Source: Coix lacryma-jobi var. lacryma-jobi
Lineage: Eukaryota > Streptophyta > Magnoliopsida > Poales > Poaceae
DNA length: 64,000 bases
Assembly: GCA_009763385.1 (NCBI GenBank)
Contig: CM019829.1
Location: forward strand, 41,316,339-41,380,338
Direction: 5' to 3'
The notes beneath the pieces were generated by a model that saw only the letters and a program-made list of their open reading frames with translations, ran no database searches and had not been told where the DNA came from. The translations under genes were made by a program, and so were the position numbers. Shown here piece by piece: positions 1-9,535 of the stretch (position 1 is its first letter; every line of letters begins with the position of its first letter).

Positions 1-339
1 CGAAGAAGAGAAAAGCAAAATCCTATGGAGATCAAGGCAAAGGTATAAATAGGAATTTTGTTTTGGCACTCAAGACACCATAGAGGGTGTGAGTGCGTTT
101 AGGATAGATAGCCGTACTATTAAGAGGGGAATATCTCAGTGACCGCGGTTATCAAGTGCCACTAGGTGAATTCATACATGCATATGCATTAGGACCTAGT
201 GTGCTAACTCGAATCCTTTGAAAATGATTGTGAAAATGCTAACACACTTGCACAAGATGATAAACACTTGGTGGTGTTAGCACATTTGCAAAGGAGAAGT
301 TGTTGAAATAGTTTTGGATCAACTCAGAGATGAAAATGG

Positions 340-930
340 GTTTTTCTGTGTGAAGCCGGTGGTACCGACCAGGAGGGGTCGGTGGTACCGCCCTAGGAGG
401 CAGCGTGCAGACCTCTCTGTGATGGGGCGTTTTTGGCCTAGCGGTGGTACCGCCATTACCTCGGTAGTACCGCGCCCGGTACTACCGACCAAGGTCGGTG
501 GTTGGCGAGTTTTTTGCTGAGCTCTCTGTTGTTTTTGAAAAATGGCTTGCCGGTAGTACCGCCATTACCTCGGTACTACCGCCCACGGTGGTACCGACGC
601 AAGGTCGGTAGTGGCTGGTTTTTCGCGAGGCTCTCTGTTGTTTTCGAAAATGGCTTGCCGGTAGTACCGCCATTACCTCGGTACTACCGCCCACGGTGGT
701 ACCGACGCAAGGCGGTAGTGACTGGTTTTTCGCAGAGCTCTCTGGTCGCGGCGCCTTTTGGCCTGGCGGTAGTACCGCCATCACATCGGTACTACCGACC
801 TCGGAGGAACCGACCAGGGGTCGGTGGTTTGCCGAAATTAGCGGGATATGGGAAAACGGCTAGTTTGACTCTGTCGGTGGTACCGCCCAGGAGGGGTCGG
901 TACTACCGACCAAGCGCAGAAAGGTAGGGT
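340..930. repeat. Array of GGTAGTACCG / CGGTACTACC palindromic units in LTR
   Basis: Dozens of short units built on CGGTAGTACCG and its reverse complement CGGTACTACCG recur, often as facing pairs that could form hairpins. A larger direct repeat of about 107-109 bp is superimposed; its GCTCTCTG blocks start at 521, 630 and 737. The array ends just upstream of the LTR TATA box. Related arrays lie in the two LTRs of the central copia element. Confidence 0.85.
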
Positions 931-950
931 TCGGGCCGCCGCCGCCCCTT

Positions 951-960
951 CCCTATATAT
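951..960 (+). promoter_or_regulatory. Probable LTR TATA box
   Basis: CCCTATATAT follows a GC-rich stretch and precedes a unique transcribed-looking leader, the expected U3/R layout for an LTR read on the plus strand. Confidence 0.5.
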
Positions 961-1773
961 TGAACGTGGCCGCCTTTGGGGGGTGTTTTCTTGACTCTCT
1001 GACTTCTTGAACATCCTCTTGAGTAAGATCTAATCCCTCCCTCCGATCTCTTTGCTTGTTAGTGCGAATCCAAGTGAGATCGAGAGATCCAAGTGCATTT
1101 GCTTGTGAGTTTGCATCTAGTGGCACTTGGCGATTGTGGTTGCTGCGGATATTCTTATTACTCTTGGTGGTTGCCGCCACCTAGACGGCTTGGAGCAGCG
1201 GAGGAGATTAGGCACGAGTGGTGATTGTTCGTGGCCATCTCACGGTGATTTGTAAGGGGTTCTTGTACCTTCCCCGGCGGAGCGCCAAAGGTAACTCTAG
1301 TGGATTGCTCGTAGCTTGTGGATCCCCATCTTGTGTTGGTTGTGCGGCACCCTATTGAGGGTTAGGCGTGTGATGCCTATTAGCGCGTGAACCTCCAAGT
1401 GGGTGTATCGCTACAACGGGGACGTAGCTTGCCGGCAAGCAAGTGAACCTCGGAGGAAAAATTATTGTGTCAACTTGTCTCCGTGGTATTCATTGATATT
1501 CATTTATTAATCTCTTGCCGGATCGGTATACACACTCCTATCTCTTGTACTTATTTTTGTTACATTCTTGCAAGTATTATTTATATGTTGTTGCTATTCT
1601 AGTTTTTTCTATCTTGTGTAGTGATTCATATTGTGGATAGGTGGCTTGCACTTTTGTAGAGCTAGCGCTATCTTTGCTACGCCATTTAGTTGTATAACAA
1701 GTTTGTTTAAGTGTTGTTGTAGAATTTTTTATAGGCTATTCACCCCCCCCCCTCTAGCCATTTAGGACCTTTC

Positions 1774-3317
1774 ACCTGCGCAGGTTTAGGGAAGTCAAAA
1801 GCCAGTGCTTCGGCATGTACCTGCCAGACGACCAGCTTCCACCATTGGCCGTGGCGGGCATGCTCCCAAGCATCAGAGACAAGCTTTTCGGCCAGAAGTT
1901 CGAGGACCTGGGTCATCTCTCTCGCCGGCTGAATGAAATGACTATCCAAGCGCAAGGCTTCCGGAGGGAAGGGCGCTTCCAGAGGGACAATGTCGCGGCC
2001 CAGATGTATCAAGCTTTCCTGGACGAAGCCGATGACTATACCGATGCCGAAGATGAGGTGGCCGCTGCAGAGTTCAACTGGGACAAAGAACCGACCCAGG
2101 CCAACAAGCAGTGGCTACGCCAGCACAAGGGAGCGTACGACTTCGACGTCACCAAGGCCGACAAGCTCTTCGAGTTTCTGGTCGCCGAAGGGAGAGTCAG
2201 GCTACCCCCGGATCACCCGATGCTGCGTCCTGGAGGGGTTAAGGACAAGAAGTACTGTGGCTTTCATAACACTAACACCCATTCTATTAATGACTGCCGT
2301 GTGTTCAGGACAAGGATCCAGAAGGCCATCCAGGATGGGCACATCAAGTTCAATGGCAAGATGAAGATCGATGCCAACCCCTTCGCCCCGAACTCCGTGT
2401 TCGTCTCAGTGAACATGGTAGCCCCAGAGGATCCCAGAGGCAAGGGCAAGGTCAAAGTCCTCACCTCCACCAAGGCGCGCGAGTCTGGCGCAGTGGATCC
2501 CGATCGGCAAATCACTGGCGATGAGCTCCGACAGCACGCCCAAGCCGCGAATAGCCGATACGAGCACGGAGAGTCGTCTTCCAGGCGCAGGCCTACCCAC
2601 AGAGATCTCCTTAACAAGTGGCGCCGGCAAAATGAGAAAGAGCAGAGGCGTTTCCAACGCGAAGAGCGGGAACTCGCGGGGGAATACCAGCGTGGAGACG
2701 GTCGCACGGGAGAGCACCGGTATCATCTGGAGGAGAGGGCTTACCACAGAGAACAGGCCCATCGCTGGGAGCAAGAACGCCGCCAAGAGCGGGAGCAAGC
2801 TCACTGGGGCTGCCCGTTCTTCCGCCACTGCTGGAACAAAGGCTTGAAACTGCCCGCCGTCAACAACTGCCCCGAATGCAGCGATCAGTACAAGGGGTAT
2901 AGGCAGGATCGGGTCAACCGCCGTCCCATCCGTGAAAGGTTGGGAGCACGCATCCCAATGGACGATCGGCGCCTAAAAATGAGAAGCCCGGGTCGGCAAG
3001 CCAAAAGATATGCCGACCAGGAGTGGGTGCATCACCAGGACGACAGCAAGGAGGTACAGCCCCACCCATATAGGTGGCAAAAGGGGCAGTGGTGCCCACC
3101 AGGGCTCAAAAAAAGCCACAAAAGGAGAGTGCAACGCCTCCGGAATAGGGAGTTGGAAGAAGCAGCTGCCAACGGGAAGAAGCAAGAGTGGCGCCCGAAG
3201 GAAAAACCAGATGACGCCGACGAGGGCGCTGACGTGGCCATGACTTTCTTCCTTCCCCTGGAGTTCATGGCTCCTGCCGGCCGGGGGGGCACAGGACGAG
3301 GTGTATACGGATTCTGA
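1774..3317 (+). pseudogene. gag: Grande gag, 5'-truncated and frameshifted at its end
   Basis: This is the capsid/nucleocapsid part of a Tat-lineage Ty3 element. The frame is open from the LTR junction, with an arginine-rich FRE segment, and runs to 3317. A Cys/His cluster (CGFHNTNTHSINDC) lies near 2257. A Tat-type cysteine pair, CPFFRHC and later NCPEC, lies near 2810-2880. The middle is very rich in charged residues (Arg, Glu, Gln), as expected for an RNA-binding coiled region. The homologous protein on the minus strand at 62606-63862 runs into the protease in the same frame. Here a G-run at about 3283-3289 shifts the frame, so gag ends early and protease continues in another frame. The N-terminus is lost to the copia insertion. 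Confidence 0.8.
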
Positions 3318-3930
3318 CGAGGACGAGCTCGACGAGCTCGCGGCACAGCTCGTGTTGTCTCAGAAGGCAGCATTTGACAAACCAGCCAAGCATCGGCATT
3401 TAAAGCCGTTGTATGTCAAAGGGTACGTCAATGGAAAACCGCTGACCAAGATGTTTGTCGATGGCGGTGCAGCGATCAACATCATGCCTTACGCCACCTT
3501 CAGAAAGCTGGGCATGAACGATGAAGACCTGCTCAAAATGGATATGGTACTCCGTGACTTTGCCGGCAATCCCTCTGACACTCGGGGTGCCGTGCACGTG
3601 GAACTGATGATAGGATCCAAGACGCTCATCACGACCTTCTTTGTCATTGACGGTAAGGGGGCATACAGCCTGCTTTTGGGCAGGGATTGGATCCATGCCA
3701 ACTGCTGCATACCTTCGACCATGCACCAAATACTCATTCAGTGGGTTGGAGATGACATCGAGATTGTCCAAGCTGATGACTCGGTGAGTGTTGCTACCAT
3801 TGAGCCTAATTACTGGGAATTTGACGGAGTAGATTGCTTCTCCGATCGTGTGTGGGGAGAAGGTCCTGTCAACGTCTACGGCAGGGATCAACAGCCGATC
3901 CAAGCAGTCGGCTCTCAAAGCTTCTTTTAG
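3301..3930 (+). CDS. Grande aspartic protease domain
   Basis: Retropepsin-like protease of a Ty3 element, which would process Gag and Pol in the virus-like particle. The active-site motif is VDGGAAINIMP (DGGA in place of the usual DSGA/DTGA). Flap and C-terminal features follow, including LLLGRDWI, a hallmark of this family near residue 120. The frame is the same as the downstream pol but is closed by a TAG at 3928-3930, directly before ATG at 3931. The homologue at 62606-63295 ends with a TAG at the equivalent place. The apparent start is not real: the frame was originally continuous with gag before the frameshift near 3285. Confidence 0.85.
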   Translation: MYTDSDEDELDELAAQLVLSQKAAFDKPAKHRHLKPLYVKGYVNGKPLTKMFVDGGAAINIMPYATFRKLGMNDEDLLKMDMVLRDFAGNPSDTRGAVHVELMIGSKTLITTFFVIDGKGAYSLLLGRDWIHANCCIPSTMHQILIQWVGDDIEIVQADDSVSVATIEPNYWEFDGVDCFSDRVWGEGPVNVYGRDQQPIQAVGSQSFF

Positions 3931-6900
3931 ATGGACAACCCAACTGACAGCAGCGAGGGCAAACTGGGACGTGGCTTCGCATCAGCCGATCAACTGGAAG
4001 AAGTGGATGTTGGCGACACAAGTAAAAAAAGGCCGATGTTCAAAAGTTCTAATTTAGACCCTGATTTCAGATTGCTACTAGTAAATCTTTTAAAGGAATT
4101 CAAAGACTGTTTTGCGTGGGATTACACAGAGATGCCCGGATTAGATCGGTCCATTGTTGAGCATAAACTGCCGATCAAGCCTGGATACCGCCCATACAAA
4201 CAACCTCCGCGCAGGATCTACAAGGAGGAGGTATTGGCCGACGTGAAAAAGGAAGTGGAAAGATTACTAGAGGCTAAATTCATTCGGCCGTGTCGATATG
4301 CGGAATGGATCTCCAATATTGTCCCGGTGTACAAGAAGAACGGGAAGATGAGAGTCTGCATCGATTTCCGGAACCTTAACAAAGCCACTCCTATGGACGG
4401 TTATCCGATGCCAGTGGCCGATTTGCTAATAGACGCTTCGGCCGGTTTTGAAATTATAAGCTTTATGGACGGCAATGCGGGATACAACCAGATCTTCATG
4501 GCCGCGGAGGACGTAGCAAAGACCGCCTTCAGGTGCCCTGGCCATTTAGGGTTGTTTGAATGGGTTGTCATGACTTTTGGTTTGAAAAATGCCGGTGCTA
4601 CTTACCAGCGGGCCATGAATTACATATTTCATGAGTTGATCGGCAGAGTGGTAGAGATATACATTGATGACGTGGTAGTCAAATCGAGAAGCAAAGAAAG
4701 ACACTTAGCCGATTTAAGGAAGACCCTGGAGTGCACAAGGAAACATGGTTTGAAGATGAATCCAACCAAGTGTGCATTTTGGGTGTCGGCCGGTGAGTTT
4801 CTGGGATTCTTAGTCCACAAAAGAGGTATCGAGGTTGGCAAAAAGAGCATGGAAGCAATTGATAAGGTAGTGCCGCCGACCAATCTCAAGGAACTGCAAT
4901 CACTGCTCGGCAAAATCAACTTTGTCAGGAGGTTCATATCCAACTTGTCCGAGCGCGTGTTACCATTCTCTCCACTGTTGAAGCTCAAGAAAGATCAGGA
5001 GTTCGTGTGGGGTGACGTGCAACAGAAGGCTTTCAACGAAATCAAAGAATACATGAAGGCGCCACCAGTGTTGGTTCCTCCACAACTCGACAAGCCTTTC
5101 AAGTTGTACGTGGCGGCCGACAACCTAACGATAGGGTCGGCCCTCATGCAAGAATTCGAAGGAAAAGAGAGAGTCGTAGCCTATCTTAGCCGAAAGCTAC
5201 TGGACCCCGAAACAAGGTATTCGGCTACGGAAAAGTTGTGCTTGTGCGTTTTCTATTCCTGTACCAAGTTTCGGCACTATCTACTGAATGCCGAATGCGT
5301 GGTAGTATCAGAGTTTGATGTAATCAAGCACATGTTATCAATGCCGATTTTAAGTGGAAGGATCGGCAAATGGGTTTTGGCCCTTTCTGAATTTGACTTG
5401 CGTTTTGAATCGGCAAAGGCTGTTAAAGGCCAGATTATGGCTGATTTTGTCACTCACCACCGTGATCCTAATGCTAACATGGTAACCATTATCCCTTGGG
5501 CATTGTTTTTTGATGGATCCTCGTGCAGCAAAGGTGGTGGAGTCGGGATCGTGTTGATTTCTCCCAAGGGGGCACCCTTCGAGTACTCTATACCGATCGA
5601 GTACCCGGTAACTAATAATCAAGCAGAGTACGAAGCACTGCTCCGAGGACTGCGGTTGCTTGTGGACATTAAGGCAGACGCCGTGGAGATCTTCGGTGAC
5701 TCGGAATTGGTGATCAAGCAATTGGCCGGCAAATACGAGTGCAAGAACGACACGCTGCAGGAATATCTCGAAGGTTGCCAAGAGCTCCTCAGACAGTTTC
5801 GATCGGCAACCTTGCAACATATTCCTAGGGGGCAAAATGAAGAAGCAAACCAGTTGGCTCAGGCAGCATCCGGGTATAGGGAGAATCAAAACATTTTTGC
5901 ACTTGAGGGAGAGCAAACAGCCCCAGAAGGTGATCAAGCAGTCCCAAGTGATAATCAGGCAATTGAAGACTGGAGAGACAACATTGCCGATTACCTCAGG
6001 GACCCATCCAGGAAAGTCTCCCAAAAACTCAGGTACAAGGCTCTTAAGTTCACGCTCTTGGACAATCAATTGTACTACAAATCCATAGATGGGGTTTTGC
6101 TTAAATGCCTGAACCAAGACGGGGCTAGGAAACTGATGTATGAGGTGCACGAAGGCGTATGTGGTGCACACCAGTCGGCTCACCGTATGAGATGGTTAAT
6201 CAGGAGGACTGGATATTTTTGGCCGACTATGCTCGAAGATTGCTTTAAGTATTACAGAGGTTGTCAGGATTGTCAGCGATTCGGCAATGTGCAAAGGGCT
6301 CCAGCATCGGCCATGAATCCGATCATTAAGCCTTGGCCTTTCAGAGGATGGGGCATTGATTTGATCGGCCAGATTCACCCTCCATCTAGCAAAGGACATA
6401 AGTTTGTCCTGTTGGCCACGGATTACTTCACTAAGTGGGTTGAAGCCATCCCATTGAAGAAGGTGACGTCAGAGAACATGGTGTCTTTCGTCAGGGAGCA
6501 TATCATTTACCGATTCGGCATTCCTCAGTCCATCACTACCGATCAGGGAACTCAGTTCACTTCCTCGGAGTTTTGTGACTTTGCCGAAGAGATGGGGATT
6601 AAACTCTATAATTCTTCTCCTTACTATGCACAGGCCAATGAACAGGCAGAGGCTTCTAACAAAATCATGATTAAGATCATTCAAAAGAAGATCGAAGAAA
6701 AACCCAAAAGGTGGCACTTGGTGCTCAACGAAGCTTTGTGGGCTTACCGAATGGCTTGTCATGGGTCAACTCAGACGTCACCTTACGAGTTGGTCTATGG
6801 GCATCACGCAGTTCTACCATGGGAGTTGCAGTCGAGGTCAAGACGAGTTACATTGCAGAACGATCTGGCTAAGGAGAATTATAAGGATTTGATGATGGAT

Positions 6901-7227
6901 GAGCTAGAGGATTTGCATTTGATTCGTCTCAAGGCCTTGGAAAATATTGAGAAGAACAAGATACGCGTTGCCAAGTACTACAACTCGAAAGTGAGAGAAA
7001 AAGGATTCGAAGAAGGAGACTTGGTTTGGAAAATTATCTTGCCGATCGGTACCAAAGACAAGGTATTCGGCAAATGGTCCCCTAACTGGGAAGGGCCTTT
7101 TCGAATTCTGAGACGTGCTCCGGGTAATGCGTACATTCTGAAAACCCTCCAAGGAGAAGAGTTTGCTAGGGCAATTAATGGACGTTATCTAAAGAGATTT
7201 CATCCTAGCGTGGAGGTCGGTGCATAA
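3931..7227 (+). CDS. pol: Grande pol: RT, RNase H, second RNase H, integrase
   Basis: An intact 1098-residue polyprotein with no stop. Reverse transcriptase spans about residues 80-330, with RVCIDFRNLNKAT near 140 and the catalytic YIDD near 243. A Ty3 RNase H follows (LYVAADN through RHYL). A second, archaeal-like RNase H diagnostic of the Tat lineage begins at FFDGSSC (about 524) and includes GDSELVIKQL (about 588). Integrase has a His-His-Cys-Cys zinc finger (HEGVCGAH to CQDCQ, about 739-781). Its DDE residues lie in GIDLIG (about 808), TTDQGTQF (about 870) and NEQAEASNK (about 905). The protein would copy the RNA into DNA and insert it. It lies directly after the protease TAG in the same frame, so expression would need read-through or reinitiation. 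It is probably intact, but the element cannot express a full gag. Confidence 0.93.
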   Translation: MDNPTDSSEGKLGRGFASADQLEEVDVGDTSKKRPMFKSSNLDPDFRLLLVNLLKEFKDCFAWDYTEMPGLDRSIVEHKLPIKPGYRPYKQPPRRIYKEEVLADVKKEVERLLEAKFIRPCRYAEWISNIVPVYKKNGKMRVCIDFRNLNKATPMDGYPMPVADLLIDASAGFEIISFMDGNAGYNQIFMAAEDVAKTAFRCPGHLGLFEWVVMTFGLKNAGATYQRAMNYIFHELIGRVVEIYIDDVVVKSRSKERHLADLRKTLECTRKHGLKMNPTKCAFWVSAGEFLGFLVHKRGIEVGKKSMEAIDKVVPPTNLKELQSLLGKINFVRRFISNLSERVLPFSPLLKLKKDQEFVWGDVQQKAFNEIKEYMKAPPVLVPPQLDKPFKLYVAADNLTIGSALMQEFEGKERVVAYLSRKLLDPETRYSATEKLCLCVFYSCTKFRHYLLNAECVVVSEFDVIKHMLSMPILSGRIGKWVLALSEFDLRFESAKAVKGQIMADFVTHHRDPNANMVTIIPWALFFDGSSCSKGGGVGIVLISPKGAPFEYSIPIEYPVTNNQAEYEALLRGLRLLVDIKADAVEIFGDSELVIKQLAGKYECKNDTLQEYLEGCQELLRQFRSATLQHIPRGQNEEANQLAQAASGYRENQNIFALEGEQTAPEGDQAVPSDNQAIEDWRDNIADYLRDPSRKVSQKLRYKALKFTLLDNQLYYKSIDGVLLKCLNQDGARKLMYEVHEGVCGAHQSAHRMRWLIRRTGYFWPTMLEDCFKYYRGCQDCQRFGNVQRAPASAMNPIIKPWPFRGWGIDLIGQIHPPSSKGHKFVLLATDYFTKWVEAIPLKKVTSENMVSFVREHIIYRFGIPQSITTDQGTQFTSSEFCDFAEEMGIKLYNSSPYYAQANEQAEASNKIMIKIIQKKIEEKPKRWHLVLNEALWAYRMACHGSTQTSPYELVYGHHAVLPWELQSRSRRVTLQNDLAKENYKDLMMDELEDLHLIRLKALENIEKNKIRVAKYYNSKVREKGFEEGDLVWKIILPIGTKDKVFGKWSPNWEGPFRILRRAPGNAYILKTLQGEEFARAINGRYLKRFHPSVEVGA

Positions 7228-7514
7228 CGGAATCAAGGACTAGCGGGCACCGACGGCCGATACAAGGTTGTATCGCCCTTAGCACAAAAAATGGCCGATA
7301 GGTTCTATCGTCCTTAGAACAAAAAACAGCCGGCACGGCATGTGTTGCCTCTAGCACAAAAAACGCAGAAATACAGGGCCAAGTGCACGCGGTGCTGTGC
7401 AATCGGCTAGATAAATCAAACGCTCAACAAGCGCAGGACAGGAGAACAGATTGTGCGCATGAACATAGCATAATAGAACATTGTTCATAGTGGGGAATGT
7501 GCAAAAGGTGCAGA
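7228..7514. other. Spacer between integrase and antisense gene
   Basis: AT-balanced sequence with three imperfect repeats around TAGCACAAAAAA/TAGAACAAAAAA (about 7280-7365) and several GGCCGAT motifs. Similar GGCGAT/ATCGGC-rich sequence occupies the same place in the second Grande element (about 61990-62110). No coding signal seen. Confidence 0.5.
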
Positions 7515-8398
7515 TCAGTTACCGAACATCCTGTTGATGACCGTCTGCGGATTGGTGACTGCGGCGAGGGCGCGAGCATGATCCTCGTAGGAGTCCAGAA
7601 AATCATCGATCTGCTCGACGTCCTCCGGACATGCCCCGCCGGGGAAGCCAACCGGCGTCATGGAGAAGTCCTCCTCTGTGCGGACCGTTAGCGCCGACAG
7701 CCCCAGCGCCACGCCATGGTGCACACCCTGCAGGGCGACATGCTCGACGCGGCCGTGCACATTGGCCAGGCGCGCCTCGGCGGTGTCGCCTTGGGCGTTC
7801 ACCCGGTCTGCGACAGCGTTCGCCGCCATCTTCAGGCGCTCCAGCTCTTCAGACAGCGCTGTGAACGACGAGTTGGAGTGGATCGGTTAAAAGATCAACA
7901 AGAACAACCGAAAGCCGATCTAGGATTGGGTGTCCATACCCGTGATTGCGTCGCAGAACTGCCGGCGCTGGTCCTCCCACTCCAGCTGATCGATCCCGTA
8001 CTGCTTCGAGACGGCGGCCAGCTCTTCCCGAGACTCGTCCCGTAGCGCCATGAAGTTCAAAGCGTCGTTGTGGTCGTAGAGGCCGCCGTCGGAGTCCCGA
8101 TCCGGGCTCGCCTCCCAAGGATGGGAGTGGTAGGAGAGGCCGTCAGAGAAGCTCGACGAGCCGGATGGTAGATACTCTGGCCTCCCTAGCGCTGGAGAAG
8201 GCCGGGCATGCCCGCCGGCGGAAGAGATCACGGGAATCCTGTTGGCAAGCAGTAACAGAGCGTGAGCGAGGTTTTCAAGAAACTACCACACAGGACGTAA
8301 GCGAGGATGTCCTACCCGCGCTGACGGAGGCGCCGAGCGCGGCTCCCTTCGACCTCCTCAGCCGCCGGGCGCTTGCCGCGGTCATCATGGCTCGCCAT
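7515..8398 (-). CDS. Spliced antisense gene carried by Grande element (3 exons)
   Basis: The gene runs opposite to gag-pol. Proposed exons, in minus-strand order, are 8398-8316 (83 nt), 8238-7940 (299 nt) and 7858-7515 (344 nt), joining to 241 codons plus stop with no break. Donors read GG|GTAGG and GG|GTATGG; acceptors read AACAG|GATT and CACAG|CGCTG. The start lies in GCC-ATG-GCG-like context (protein begins MASHDDRG). The middle is charged and coiled-coil-like (DALNFMALRDESREEL). The C-terminal part is a helical region with ALSEELERL and EARLANVHGRVEH, ending PQTVINRMFGN. The protein encoded at 60923-61727 aligns through its last two exons and shares the final intron position. Function unknown. 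Antisense ORFs are, from memory, reported for Grande/Tat elements. Exon boundaries are inference. Confidence 0.7.
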
Positions 8399-8718
8399 TG
8401 CACTCGGAAAGTTAGGGTTTTCTGGGGGCGGAGCGAGCAAGGAAGCCGAGGCGGTGAGAGTACTAGAGGAACGGATGCAAGATTGGGAGAAGGCAGGACT
8501 CCAGGGACGATTTATGCCGAATATCAACCGACGGATTGGGGTTTTTTTCTGCTTCCCAAAATGGGCCTCTACAGTAATGGGCTGTGCAGGCCGTCTGAAT
8601 GCACTCACGTACGTGTTCGGCGGGGAATAGAGCGCCTGGCCTCGGCAAAATTGCCGATTTAGATAAAGAAGCTGAACAGAGGAATTCGGGAAGCTCAGGC
8701 CGAAATGGAATAGAGAGG

Positions 8719-8730
8719 AAGTTTTAAAGG
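8719..8730 (-). promoter_or_regulatory. Candidate antisense promoter (TTTAAA)
   Basis: Read on the minus strand, CCTTTAAAACTT is followed by a pyrimidine-rich stretch and TTTCGGCCTGAG, about 320 bp before the antisense gene's ATG. The same block (CTTTTAAACTT, then pyrimidines and CTCGGCCTG) precedes the antisense gene at 59667 in the second Grande element. Conservation between diverged copies is the main support. Confidence 0.4.
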
Positions 8731-8857
8731 ATCTCGAGTACATCAGGAGGCGAGTCGGCAGCTGTGATGATTAATGACGTGGGAAGTCGGGTGCTTCCAG
8801 AGACTCTACAGTGGTGCGAAAAGGAGAAAATGAATTTTAGAATAAAACATTTATCCC

Positions 8858-8873
8858 AAAATTAGGGGGCATG
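8858..8873 (+). other. Polypurine tract of Grande element
   Basis: AAATTAGGGGGCATG directly precedes the TGTTAAC start of the 3' LTR. The second element has the same tract at 59416-59431 in reverse complement. It primes plus-strand DNA synthesis in this retroelement class. Confidence 0.8.
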
Positions 8874-9248
8874 TGTTAACACTGAGTTTTCGCACTATGA
8901 CAAGTGGACCGTCACTATGAAGATTCAGCGAACGCCGCCGCTTGAAGGATTCGGCAGACAGCGAACGCGGTCGGCTAACTCAATGTGTTCGGCAAGGCTG
9001 TGAAAACAACTAGTTAACGGCGAGCAGACTCGGAAACGTGACGCTGCGGTCGGCTACCTCAAGCCAAGTCGGTTTGCGTTAGAAGACGACAAATACGGCA
9101 TGTCAGGAAGACTTAGCGATGGGAATCTCGTCATTTTAGCGCGTACCGGTTATTAAAGGAAGCTTGGAGCAAAAGGCATCATGTTTTTGATAGTTTCCTA
9201 ATTTCATCATTGTAATCGTATCCTTCTAGGACTCAGAGAACGCCAGGG

Positions 9249-9260
9249 TATAAATATAAA
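9249..9260 (+). promoter_or_regulatory. Grande LTR TATA box
   Basis: TATAAATATAAA followed by CCCTGAG; conserved as the reverse complement at about 59111-59124 in the second Grande LTR. Marks the U3/R promoter. Confidence 0.75.
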
Positions 9261-9404
9261 CCCTGAGGCTATTGTAAAGATGTTCACAATCAATACAACC
9301 AACCCGGCACCGCGCCGTCTTCGAGTCCAAGTCGTGTCGTCGTGTTCTTCGAGAGGGGCCATTGATCCGTCGACCTCCGTAAGTTCCGGCAACCTTGTTA
9401 TCAT

Positions 9405-9535
9405 GTCTAGTATCGTGCGGCGGATTTAGATATGGTGCAAGTAGTCTCGTATGTTAAGCTTAGTATCGTGCGACGGATTTAAGCTTATGACGGGAAGTCT
9501 TTGTTTATGTCTTGTATCGTGCGGCGGATTGAGAC
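9405..9535 (+). repeat. Tandem ~52-bp repeat in Grande LTR
   Basis: The core TATCGTGCGGCGGATT starts at 9411, 9464 and 9515, a spacing of about 51-53 bp, in the transcribed part of the LTR. A looser copy (GTGTCGTGCGGCAGG) occurs near 9828. The second Grande LTR keeps three copies at about 58840-58960 with similar spacing. Confidence 0.75.

Larger units (their letters stand above)
1..1772 (+). repeat. SIRE/Maximus-type copia LTR, 5' end outside the window
   Basis: The sequence ends at 1772 with a C-rich run, CTCTAGCCATTTAGGACC and TTTCA. This is the reverse complement of the start of the LTRs at 26927 and 43565, so it is the same LTR family in plus orientation, ending in CA. About 0.3 kb of its start lies beyond the left edge. 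Grande gag sequence begins at 1773, so this LTR (solo, or the 3' LTR of an element to the left) inserted into a Grande element. The TSD cannot be checked. It contains a palindromic repeat array and a TATA box. Confidence 0.8.

Noticed and set aside
340..930. Regular short repeats resembling a CRISPR array
   Set aside because: Units are palindromic, irregularly spaced and lie in a plant LTR; spacers are themselves repeated.
5350..6183. 277-residue minus-strand ORF
   Set aside because: Complement of the intact pol frame, which has RNase H and integrase motifs.
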